DNA from: Ampelocalamus luodianensis
Lineage: Eukaryota > Streptophyta > Magnoliopsida > Poales > Poaceae
Assembly: GCA_036346255.1 (NCBI GenBank)
Contig: CM070636.1
Span: 30,325,539 to 30,389,538, forward strand
DNA: 64,000 nucleotides
Direction: 5' to 3'
Numbering within the stretch: the first letter of the stretch is position 1; each line of letters starts with the position of its first letter. Positions 37,401 through 49,100 of this stretch are shown here, piece after piece. The notes under the pieces are model-generated. The model did no database searches. It saw only the letters and a list, made by a program, of their open reading frames with translations, and was not told the origin of the DNA. The translations under genes were made by a program, and so were the position numbers.

Positions 37401-38732
37401 AGGATGGTGAGGTAGACAATCTTCCGGCACAATCGATTTGCCCCAAGTGTTGGGACAACCAATCCATGCCAAGAATCACATCCAAGCGCGCGAGTCGAGT
37501 AGGATAAGATTGGCCAAGAATCCCACTCCTTCGATGTGGATAGGAACATCCCGCATACTCGGTCGGCTCTCATTTCCGACCCGAGAGCGAATGAGCGGTG
37601 GAATCCCAGAGGAACACAAGTGAAGTCCACAATCAACGAAGAAAAGACCTCGAAATAAAAGAATGCAAGCTCCGAGTCAAATAAAGCGTAGCAGGATGCA
37701 AATTAACAAGGAGCGTACCCAACACCACGTCGGGCGCCTCACTGTGCCTCCTCGGCCGAGATGTGATTGACTCGGCCGCCCCAAGCCCGGGTCTTCGGTC
37801 GGGTGGGTGACCACTCCCGCCCGCGTCCTCCATTAGGACGAGGGCCGCTCGATCTTCTTAGGACAACTACTCGCGTAGTGGCCCTTGTTGTGGCGATGAA
37901 GCGGTGGCGTCGGCGCGGGGTTGCGGGAACACCCTCTGCTGGTCGCAGCGCACGTGGCGAGTCACGGCCGCGGAGGCGTGGAGCTGGTCTTTGAAGGCCT
38001 CGGCGGTGGTGAAGCCAAAGAACGGGCCACCGTGCAGGCCCAACTCGGGACGAACGAGGCCACCTGCGCGAACGCACGAGCCTACCACTTGCGCTTGCGG
38101 GACTCGCCAGCTCTCGCCTTGTGCTCGGCGATGATGGCCTTGTCCACCAAGGTCCGGAAGTCGGGAAGTCCACAATAGAGAGCTTGTCTGAAGCTCCTCG
38201 AGACAAACCCTCCATGAACTTCTCCCGCTTGGCCTCATCGGTGGCCACCTCCGCAGAGCGTACCTCGCCAAATGGTTGAACTCATGGAGGTACTCGTCAC
38301 GATTTGCGCCCTGTTTGGCGCAAGGAACTCCTTCTTCTTGACTTCATCAGTAGGCGGGGACATGGGCCCGACGGAAAGGCGACCGAACTCCTCCCACGAG
38401 ACCACGTGTCCCGCGGTCGCATGGCGAGGAAGTTCTCCCACCATGAGAGTCCGCACCCTCCAACCGATGGGATGCGAAAAGTGCCGCTCGCTCCTCGGCA
38501 TCGAGCAACGTTGAGCTTCCGCTCAACCGGGCGCGACCGATCGTCTGCGTCCAAGGGGTCCTCGGATCGGAGAAGGTAGGAGGTGAGTGCGGAGGAACTC
38601 CGCAAGTCCCCACGAGACCGGTGACCACCTCCGGATCGAGGCACCAGAGGGAGTGGAGGTGTTTCGGCGATAACCTCCAACACCCTACGGTCCTTGAGCG
38701 ATTGCGTTCGATCGCATGAGGACTTCCGCCAT
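34495..38732 (-). pseudogene. GY-2 gag-pol with chromodomain, many frameshifts
   Basis: Start at MAEVLMRSNA (38732), matching the GY-3 gag start; end TAA at 34495. Gag fragments lie at about 37740-38732. Protease (about 37640-37750) has its DSG region shifted. Reverse transcriptase and part of RNase H are continuous at 36063-37118, with FIDDILIYSKS near 36750-36780 and TRYGLYEYTVMSFGL. RNase H, integrase zinc and core fragments lie at 35150-36060. The integrase tail is at 34581-35099, and the chromodomain (WSNH, then EATWERE in a shifted frame) at about 34500-34600. Many breaks coincide with lost bases at CAG/CTG; for example the CTGGCA expected near 36360 (present in GY-1) reads CGGGA. The biological copy may be less damaged than this sequence. 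No function can be claimed as written. Confidence 0.88.
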
Positions 38733-39400
38733 GGTCGGAGGAGGGGAAGCTCCTCATCGGGACTACCCACGATTCCGGCCGCTCGTGTCCCACCACCATC
38801 CCGATTCACTAAGATGAGTTAGTTACAAGCCGAGATAAAAAGAAGGCAAAGAAATCCAAACTCAAGAAAAGGGCTCAGAATAACCACCAAGAGCACAGAC
38901 CAAAAATCACCAAATCGACTTCTGAAGCGACTAACCGTATGGAAGAACGAGTAATCGTGTGAGAAAACCCAAAATTTTCGAACTAAATTCTAGCTCAAAA
39001 TAGTCCAAAAATCAAGGCATAACCACCTAATAGAGTATAGGCATTAGCTAATCTCATATCACTTCTTACCCTTTCATTCCCACAAGTTTTAGTTGAATTT
39101 ACCTCTCATTTCCTACCTTAATTACCAACCACTAGCTAGCTGTCCAAATTCCTTTCTCCAAGCTCTCATGTTTCTCTTAAAACCAAGTTAATCGATAGAG
39201 GCTAATTTTTGAAAGGAAGAGAGGAACAACTTTTCAAACTTAAGTGAGAGTAAGGTGAGATGAGCAAGCTAAGACAGGTAAGGAGCAAAATTAGAGAACT
39301 TACTTAAGTTTTACAAACCTTTTGAAAGTAAGCTTTCAAAATATTCTAGAGGCGACCAAGCTAGGGGTTTCTACGGTCAGTATGGCTCTGATACCAACTT
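38733..39400 (-). other. GY-2 leader with primer site
   Basis: AT-rich, about 670 bases, no gene seen. The part next to the LTR is nearly the same as the first 80 bases of the GY-4 internal region, including CCGTAGAAACCCCTAGCTTG, which ties GY-4 to this family. Confidence 0.8.
39384..39396 (-). other. GY-2 primer binding site, initiator Met tRNA type
   Basis: The minus strand reads TGGTATCAGAGCC, four bases from the 5' LTR edge. Confidence 0.93.
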
Positions 39401-42400
39401 TGTGAGGACTCGAATATTTAACTAGTAACACTTAACCTCCAATTGGTTCTAGCATTACTAATTAAACATTCTAAGCCTCGATGGGCATATGTTTCCAGTT
39501 GCAACATATGCACATCATCACAAATACACATCATTTCCATACAACATACATCACTAAGTCCAACAACGACATACATAAAGTAAAGTTATTACAAAAGAGA
39601 GCCGACGGCCAAATAGAACAATATACAAGAATGACAATGGAAGCAAAGGTGCCATAAGATGGCTAGAACAAAAGTCGACCGGTTAGCCATACACCCACAA
39701 GGCAACCGACCGGGCCGCAAGCTAGTCGCCCATAAGCTACCACAACACGACTCACAAAAGTGAGGCCCTCAGCTCACCTTCTTCCTCCTGCAATGAACAA
39801 TTAAGCATAGCATCCGAGTACAAAGATTGTCTTTGTACATAAGATCGCGTGTGGAATAGCGACCTATTCATAAACTACATGCAAGCTTATTTAGGTGGAG
39901 GTTGTATGTCTCATTTGCATGAAGCCAACTTTATTTGCAATAAAGTAATATATTTCAAAAGCGAGTTTGCAAATCTGTTTTGTTATCAAAGTAATGATGA
40001 AGTAAAGATACATACAAGTAACCACAGGTGACTATCCCAATAGCCACCACAACATAGCACGAATCACGATTCGTACCACCCATCAAGTTTTAATTTAAAA
40101 GGTTGTAGTCTAACTCTTGAAAGACCTTGCCAAGCGTGTCCATAACCTAGGACGAGGCTATTCGAATAGTTTTAATCCTGCAGGGGTGTACCAATGTACC
40201 CACACTTGAGACCGCCTTCAAGCCACAAGCACACTATCAAGGTATGCCGGCCCGCTAAGTCCTACGAGACATTTCCAATCTTGTGTATTAACTACGAGCC
40301 GCTCATATGGATAGAAACCCATATGCTTACATTGCAAGCGAAAGACAACAAATCCCATCACTGTGAAGTCTTTCGAGACACTACAATGCTCCCAACACCA
40401 TCCCTCCTGCGACTCCCTGCGACTCGGAGCCAATACACGCCAAAGTACTAAGTCAAGAGAGGTCCCATACCCTCTAATGTGGTTAGCACGCTAAAATGCT
40501 TGGTTTAGTGTAACAAGATGTTCGGTCCTTGTTGACCCGGGCACCATTCCAGTCACACCCAAAATCACACCATCATACCATTGTGCCCAAGTCTAAATCA
40601 TTTTGTTTTTAGTTTTAGTTTTCATAAGTAGACATGGCACAAGGTGGAAATCATAATCATAATAAGTTTTAAGTGATCAAGGTTATCGACAAGTCGATAA
40701 CCGCCCATTTCTACCGAAACTAAGCATGGCTAAGGCAATAATTCAGTAAACTACTAAGTGACAAGAGCCCATCCATGAACTCTAAATCACAGCAAGTAAC
40801 CTAGGCTCATGGTAGTAGAGAATAAACATTTGCTAAGGAAATGCATCTACTAGGCCAACTATTAACACAAAATAGCAATGCATACATAGAATTTGTAATT
40901 AACATAAATACTTAAAATACTGGGATTAACATGATCAAACTGCTTGCCTTCTTGCTGTTGCTCAAATTGTTGTGGAGGGTCGCTCTGGGATTACATGAAA
41001 TGTCGAACCCTAAGCGAAAGGCAAAAGAACCAAGAACAACCAATAAGACTAGCAACACTTAAACAAAAGAGCAAGAAAAATTATCCAAATGGGACGAAAC
41101 TTATACACAAGGTGAAATACGAATATACCTAGACATAGAAACTGAAAAACCTAATTTGGATTTGTGGTGCAAAAGATATTACCTAAAACCCATTTTCGCC
41201 ATAATTAGCACTGTAATAAAAACATTTTCTAAAAAGATTTTGAAGCTGAAATTTTTATGGTAGCTACCTACTGGTATAGAGGTAACCCATATAAAATTTC
41301 AGGTCATTTGGAGTTAAATGATTTAGTTATGATTTTCTAAGATGCAAAACTAGCATAATGCACTTTCGAGAAATATAAACATGTGCAAATCCTATTTCAC
41401 ATTATAGTATGATAACAGAGGATTTCCTAACATCAAATTTCTATTTTTAGGATTCACAGGAATTCTGTGTCTATTACATCATTAAATGAATTTTTAAGTG
41501 CTACTAATAAGGTTAAATCTACTAACATATTTTTCTGTGATTTAGGCCTACCACCATTTTTAGATTAAAGTTTAGTTAATAACAAATTTATCAAAGTTAA
41601 AATCATACAATTATCAGATATACGAGAAAAAGATATGCATTTTCCAAGTTTTAATACAATTACGGAATATATAAAAATAGCGTAAAACAAGCTATAAAAG
41701 ATTACAGAATTTTCTACTACGAAGCATAGCTAAAAGCATTTTTACATTAAACTTTAGTGAATTACAAATTTATTACGATTGGTTTCATGTAAAAGGATTT
41801 ATCTTGAATTAGTTATGAATTTCTAAAGTTTTGATACAATTTTCATTGATAAATAAATACTTACGTAAATAAAACCAACCCCACCGAAAATAAGCGACGT
41901 GGGCGCCGTGGGCGTTGATGCAATATCCAACGAGCCACACGCACGGAGAACGCCGCGACGCACGCGATTCAACAGAGGCCCACCGTTGGATCAAGATCCA
42001 GCGGCTCACGAGGACGAATGCAGCCGACGGTGCGGTTGCCTTGGCGCCACACCGTAGATCTCAAGATGAGCGGCACGGAGAGCACTTCCGTCGGAAGGTC
42101 CGATTGCACGCATGATCGGGCCGCGAGATCAGCGATGGGCGACCAAGAATGATGAGAGCCGGATGGTCCGAATGCATACAAGATCCGGGCGCGGATCGAA
42201 AAATGGACGGCGGTCCAAGATTGAAGTGCATTTAGGAGTCCGACACGTGGGGCGCATGTCGATGGATCGAGAGTCACACATGCGAGTCTTAACACACGTG
42301 CAAAGGCACGTGGACCCACCGTCGATGACTTAAAGGAGGCTTTTAGGGCAACTAATTAATTACTAAAGACCAATGATTAATGATGATTAGCACTTAATGT

Positions 42401-44548
42401 GTCCTAAAGATTTTGAACAGAGGTGATTTAGGACGAGAGGGCCCACACGTCGATGACCCAAGAAGGTAATTTTTGACACATTTATTGCTAACAATGATTA
42501 GCAATAAATAAACCCAAAATCAGCCCTAATGACTACTGATTTTCGGCGCTAAGCTAATGGGCCCACCTGGCAGTGGCACAGGGGGTTATTTCCGACAGCC
42601 AATAGTGCCGACACTTTAATTAACCCATGATTAGCATTAATGATGCCTAAACGCACGGATAAAAGCCGCGGGTGATTTAAAGAAATGGACCCACATGTCG
42701 ATGAGACATTAGGCCAGATTAAGACACCATTAATGCTCTACTGATTGGCAATCATTAAACATTAAATGTGTCCTAATTATCTGACGAAAACGGAGCTTCT
42801 CAACTGACAAAACCCGAGTGGCTTTGCCGGCTTGTCGCCGGCGACTCCGGTCGCGGCGGCGCCCACAAACTATCAAAATGGGTTCGCAATAGTGTTGCGG
42901 ACCCAACGGTGATGACCTCGCCGGCGGTGGAGGTCTGCAACGCCACGAGCCGGAAAACAAAGAAAGAGGCCGACACGGCAAAACACGAAAATAGCAAGAT
43001 GCTCCGCCGCGTCCAAGGAAGCGAGTGCCATGACTTCTAGGGCTATATAGGAGCTACCTTAACCGAGAGGAGCTTCAAAGATGGTCGGGAAGACTTGAAC
43101 ACGATGAAGTCCACCGAGTCAAGAAGATGAAGTGGAAGATGAGGTTCGAGCAAAATGAGTGGAACCAAATCATCACCACAGCTTCATTATAGCTCAAAGA
43201 GGCTCCAAAAGCAAATAATTGCAAAAGAACCACTTACCTGAGCTGGAGTAGAAAGGGGTGAAACCAACTGAAAATCTCCAAACTTAAAATTGAGCGATTC
43301 TGTGAATGCAACCCAAAATCAAGTTAGGGGAAATACAAAGGAGGTTGAGGAGTTCAAAGGGTGCAAGAAATGTTGAAGATAAACCACTTGGACACCAAGG
43401 CGCCATTGGAGCTCTACGGGTCACAATGGTGGATTGAAGGTGTGAGGTGGTTTAACCGCCAAAACACTTGAGAAGAGCAAAGTGTGGTGCAAAGGAACAC
43501 CGAAGGAGCTAAGGGGCAATATAAAGGGAAAGGGTTAGGGTTACAAGCGCGAACATGAGCCCATGGTGAGCTCGGTTCATGGCGCGGTCATGGACCAAGA
43601 AATGACGGAGCAAGTGAGCACGGTGACCATGGAGGAGAAAGCTCATTGCGCATTAAATGCCTTGCGAGAGACGTTGACGAGGCACGCTCAAGTGACGCAA
43701 CAAGCCCCCATGCTCTCTTTTCTCTCGCCATGAACGCCGCGCGCGTGAAGCCGAGGAGGAAGAAGAACAGAAGACAAGCCACGCCCGTTGGATCTTAGAT
43801 GGACGGCCGTGATTTAAAAGAGTTCGCCGGACGGTCAGATTGCTCACGAAATCGGGCGGTTGGATTGAGATCCAACGGTCCCAATTGGCTAATGCAACCG
43901 GAGGGTCCAAAGCTCACATGAGCGTGGGCGGCGATTTGAATCCAACGGTGATATCGCACGCGTTTTAAAACGCGCTCGGTGCGCTTAGGTGGTTCAACCA
44001 AGTCAAGTGGCTTGGACTCGAGCCCGACTCGAACCCAATGAATAGTGAAATTGGTTTTAGGTTTTAATTATGCTGAGACTTTTGAGGATTTATTTGGGGT
44101 AGCAAAATAACTCCAAAAATTCTGAAATTTTTACAGGAGCTTGCTGACTGAGACATTGACCTTGTGTAAAATTTTCAGAGGTTTTTATGCATTGTATTTT
44201 TCTCCGAAAATTCTACAAGGTACTGGTTTTAGGTTTGACTGAGAGTCAAACAGGTTTGACTGCCCTCTAAAATATTCAAACAATTTCTAAAAATTGTGAA
44301 ATTCTTCAGAGGGGTCACATACCATCCCAAGAACTTAGGAAAAATATTCCCAGGAGATGATCACAACATTTGACAAGAATGTTTTTGAAGGAACAAGATT
44401 GGATCAAAAGACTTGTGACTTGCATTTCCATAACCTTTTGTACAATACTTGTTCAGTACACAAAGGAAATACATGATGTAAGAAAAAGTTTTAATTTCTA
44501 CTCATTTTCTTACATTTGAAACACAAGCCCAAAATTTGGGATGTTACA
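39401..44548 (-). repeat. 5' LTR of GY-2 (family B)
   Basis: Partner of 29257-34454. Long identical AT-rich runs alternate with short scrambled sites. For example, CAGACTGACG-like sequence in one copy reads GATCGCG in the other, and the site before GAAGC reads GACAAAT in one and GACAATG in the other. TATATA at 43044-43049; palindrome at 40158-40169. Confidence 0.93.
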
Positions 44549-44808
44549 GGCATGTCGAATGACCTCCACGAGATATTATGTTTCCGCTGCAAGTTGCCTT
44601 TTGTTGCTAAGCCCTGTGTGGCGCACTCTATAAGACTTGATCATAAGGTCCCTTTTGCTACTAAGTAATATTAATTTGTCTGCTTCATCGTTATTTTGTT
44701 GTATGGTTGTGATTACACCGATGTTGTAACTGTGCGAGCTAGCTACTGATCTGGGACTAGTTTAGAATGCACAGAGGGTCCTGGGGTTGCATACCCGGGG
44801 TCCCGACA
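44549..44808 (+). repeat. solo-A LTR, terminal piece
   Basis: Begins with the second GGCAT copy, then the last 255 bases of the family A LTR, ending GGGGTCCCGACA. It is the reverse complement of the first bases of the GY-1 LTRs. Confidence 0.92.
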
Positions 44809-46176
44809 CCTCCCTAGTCTAGATATTGGCCGTCCAGGATCTAACCCTTGGAGATCTGGGTCGTTCAGGACCTCCCTCTGTTAGATCCTTAGCTTAAGGA
44901 TCTCCCTGCAGCTCTAGACCGTTAGATCTAGATCCAACGGTCTAGACCTCCTTAGCGTTTTCAAAGTCTTAGCGTTCCGATCTCCTTTCGCCGTCCATTT
45001 CTAGATCAACGGCTCTGATGGCGTGAACTTTCAGACCTCTGACCGGAGCTCTTGCTGTGAGCCTCTCATCTTTAGATCTGTGGCCCATGTTCGTTGGAAC
45101 GTTCAGACCGCCGAGGACCTCCCTCGCGGTGGACCGTTGGATCTAATCCAACGACGGGGATGTGTGGCGCTGCGCGCGTCCATTCGGCCCTCACATTTGG
45201 GCCGTTCGATTCGCGATCTACGGCCCACATTCGTCCACGTCATTTTCATTTGGTTGAGTTTGATTTAATTCCGGTAAGCTATTATTTGTCAACTGAAAAA
45301 GATATTAAACTTCAAAAATTCATAACTAATTCATTTTAGCTCCTTTTTAGATGATTCTAATTGTGTTAAATTTCTATTTAACTAAACTTTAATCTAAAAA
45401 TGTGTGTAGACACTGCTTTATAGTAGAAAGTTGTATGTTGAGTTAGCTTGCTTTAGCATTAAAATATTGCTCTAGAAATTCAATTAAAACTTGGAAAATG
45501 CATAAGTTATTTTCTGTAGCTCCAAATTTAGCAAGCCAAATTTTTTTAAATTCCTCTGATAATGTACTTTAACATAGGATAGGTTTTGTTCATATCTTTA
45601 CCTCTGAAAAATGATATGCCCTAGTTTCACAACTTAGAAAAATCATAAGTAATTAATTTTAACTCCAAATGAAGTAAATCCAGTTTTGCTGTTCTTAGAA
45701 TGCCATGTTCTACCTACCATAAAAATTTTAGGTTCTGGAACTTTCTAGAAAATTATGCCATAAACAGTACCCGAAATTAATTTAATTTTAATTGTCTGCT
45801 TGAAAGAAAATGTTTAGGCTATAACTTTTGCATGCTTAGTCCAAATTGAATGATTCTTGTTGCTAAATTCATTTAAAATCATGACCTTGCTGCTGTGTGA
45901 ATTTCATGGAATTTGGATGACTTTGGATTTTGAATTTCTTTCGGTATTCTTCGTTCTTATTGGATTTTCGTGTTCTTGCGTTAGGTTCTGAAGATTTTGT
46001 TGAGCTCGAAAGCGATCCTCTGCAGCAAGAGAACATCCAGCAAGGCAAGCAGATGTAGCATCATTTGATCATATTGCTCCTATTATTTTCAAAGTTTAAT
46101 ATGTTGTTTGCAAATTCTACGTATGCATTGCTATCTTGTGTTAAACTATTGTCGAGTAGTTGACCCGTTAGATGCA
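44809..46176 (+). repeat. solo-B LTR, second piece
   Basis: Resumes with the CCTCC duplication and the GACCTCC array, then AT-rich LTR sequence to the ATGCA target site of GY-4 (46172-46176). LTR exon 2 lies at 45985-46044. No other gene seen. Confidence 0.88.
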
Positions 46177-49100
46177 TGTAACAACCCCAAAATTAGGGTT
46201 TGTATTTTAAATGTATAAAAGTATAAAAATTTAAAAACTTTTGGTTGTATCTTTTGATCATGCTCATGGTTTCCAAAATCTTGTGCACAATTTTAAAATT
46301 TTTAAGATTGTATTAAAGTTTGTGTTGAAGTTTTAAACTTTTAAACTTAAATTCCTTTCCAAATTGAATTCCAGAAAAATTTATGAATGAAGGTTTCTAA
46401 AAATAATTTATTCAAATACTAGATTATTTATCTTGAATTATTTTTATTTTTACCAAATTTTTAGAAGTCATTTTGCCTTCACCAAAATTCAAACTAAATC
46501 ACTAATGAAGATTTGAATATGATTTAATTCTAACAAAATTTAATATACAAAATGTTTAAAATAATTTTTCCTAAGTCCCTTGCGAACCTAAGAATGCCCA
46601 CAAAAATTTTCAGGATTTTTCGAATTTTATTTCTATTTCTTATGGCTAGGTCAAACTTGTTTATTTTTCGGTCAACACTAAAACCCTAAATCCAGCCCGC
46701 GCACTGTTCCTCCGACCGGACCCGAGCCGAACCCTGACCGCACCAGACCCACTCGCCCGAGCCACCTCTTTCCCCTCTCACTTACCTGTGGGCCCCGCTC
46801 GCCAGGCCTTCTCTTCCACGGCAGCACAGACGCGGCTTCCGCCCGAGCGCAGCTCACCACTGCCTCGCTCGCATGTGCGCCACGCCAAGCCGCCGATCAC
46901 TCGCCGCCCACTCCGCCCCTTTTTCCCGCGAGAGTAGCGCCGAGCCTCGCCGAGTGCATCGCTCTCATCTAGAGCTCTCAGCCTCCCCCACAGCTATGAA
47001 GCCTCCTGGAGCTTCCGAAGCATTTCTTTCCACCATTCCTCCTCCACGGCTGCTCCTTCGCCCCGGCTCCTCCCTCTATCGCCGGCATCAGCAAGCCGCC
47101 GCCCTCCTCCGCTTGCTGCCGCCGTGCCCTGGAGCCCGTCTTCCCCGGATCTGCGCCGGCTGTTGGAGATATGCCCTAGAGGCAATCATATTGATGATGA
47201 TATTTCATTGTATTCCATGATTTAATAAATGTTCCTTGAATATTGCCTTTGTGTTGATTAACAAGTATGTGACTTGTTTGTGAAACTCTTTACTTGTATG
47301 GTTATTCTAAAGTTGTCCCTAGTCGGAGTTCATGTGAGGACACACGTGAATGATGGATTAGCACATGTATCGGTTGATGACCATGTTTCACAGGTCATAG
47401 ACATGGAGATGTCAAACCAATAATGTGGACACATGTTTAGAACATGGGGTTGGACCGACCCAACATGAGACATAGTAATTATTCTTATGGTTCTCTCTAC
47501 ACAATGTGTAAGCCTTGTCCTTAGACCTCGAGATTGTCGCATGTACTTGAGATGTGAATCGACCTACTTAGGGCTATCAAACGCTACTCCGTGAATCGGG
47601 TAGTTATAAAGGTAGCTTTCGGGTTTGTCATGAAGCATCTTTGTGAGGCATGGTCGGTCGAGATGGGATTTGCCCTCTCTACCGAGAGATATCTCTGGGC
47701 CTCGAGTGATCGGATCCGAAATGCATGGCCATGCTACTTAAGGTTAAGAGTTAACCTAGTAAGGGATTCGGATCACAGATCGAGAAAGAGTGGTCACTTG
47801 GAGCTCGACCGAATATCGTGAGGCAAAGGGATTGGCATGTACATAACGTTGTGATGGTTCGTCCGATATGATCTTTACGTATGTTTAGGAGTTGGCACGT
47901 CTTGCTAGAGGCCGCTACCAACTATTGACCAAGTATGTGTACTTTCGCGTCATGTCTAAACATATGTGAACCATAGGTCACACACTTAAAGTGAAGCCTA
48001 ATTCGGATTGGATCCGATTAGATCGGCATTGAGTCCTAATGGGCCTCTATTCGTAGAAGCCCATTATAAGGACGTCTATAAAAGGAGGGCAGGCGCGCTA
48101 GTTGAGGGTTGAGTTTTTCGTGACATCCTCAAACCTGGCCGCCACCCTCCCACGCCCTAGTCGCCGCGCGGATCTAGTAGTCCGGCGCGTCGCCGCCTCC
48201 CGTGCGTGTGGATACCTTTGAGGCGCCGCATGCGTGGCGTTGGGACGAACCGCAAGAAAGGAGTCAGACGTGGGGCGCCGCGACGAGGCGAGGAAGTAGT
48301 ACGACTACTCGCCCGACGCATCGCATCAATCGAGTACGACTACACCGCCCGACGTCGTCGCATCAACTTCCGCACTGCGCGTCTAGTGGTAAGACCGTGA
48401 TCTATAATCTGCAGTGATCTTGGTTTACGGGTAGAATTTTTAATTTGCGCTAGTGTAGCCTACCTGTTTCCCTACACCGCCCCATCCACCACCGCCACCG
48501 CTGCCCCGCTCCTTCCGTTCGGTCCGACCACCGCCGCCTCGGCGTGCCGCGCGCTTGCGCCTGGAGCCCGAGCGCCGCGGCCCCTCGCTGCCGCTGCTAC
48601 CTCCGGCTCCACCGCCTCACCCAGCTCCTCCCGGCGCCTCGAGCCCGTGGCGCCGAAGTCTCGGCCGGCTGCTCTCTCCCGGCTCCGCCCCGGCCTCTCC
48701 CTCCGTCGACCCGGCTGCTCCATGTCCGCCGCCGCCTTCGTCGCCCCGGATCCACCTTGGCTGCCCCGGTGCCGCCACCCGTGCCGATGCCGCTTCAGCT
48801 CCACACCGTGGCCGCCGCATGCAATCGCCCTGATGGTTCCGACCGCCGGCGACGAACCACGTCCGAGCCGCCCGAGTTTTTGCCGGTGCTGACCTCCCTA
48901 TTCTATATCTCTGTATTTTACTCTCCTTGAGAAATAATGCTCATCAGTGAGATCAATGGAATCCATTTGATACTAGACCTTTTGATTAACTCCTGGATTA
49001 CTCAAACCCAAGTAGCATTTGAATAAATGGTTCCAGTAAGAAAATGTGTTAGCACCCTATTTTCTGAAGGTGCTATGTTGTAGTTACCTGAGCAGTAACC

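Larger units (their letters stand above)
29257..44548 (-). mobile_element. GY-2: complete 15.3-kb Ty3/gypsy chromovirus with 5.2-kb LTRs
   Basis: Minus-strand full-length element: LTRs 29257-34454 and 39401-44548, primer site, polypurine tract, gag-pol remnants, and GGCAT at both flanks (29252-29256, 44549-44553). It sits in solo-A and is the innermost insertion of the deepest stack. The LTR copies are almost identical in long stretches but differ by many one- to three-base indels at CAG, CTG, CCGG and CGG. The coding region is full of similar indels. This fits a young element whose sequence could not be cleanly called or polished, so its true coding state is unknown. Confidence 0.95.
26164..44808 (+). 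mobile_element. solo-A: solo LTR of family A (GY-1 family), interrupted by GY-2
   Basis: A plus-strand LTR from TGTAACATCC to GGGGTCCCGACA flanked by CCTCC on both sides (26159-26163, 44809-44813). Its own sequence is 26164-29256 plus 44554-44808, about 3.35 kb, homologous to both GY-1 LTRs but in the opposite orientation. There is no internal domain, hence a solo LTR. Confidence 0.92.

Noticed and set aside
29257..44548. Dating GY-2 as old from the many differences between its LTRs
   Set aside because: Nearly all differences are small indels at CAG, CTG, CGG and CCGG within otherwise identical sequence, so they probably reflect sequence error rather than age.
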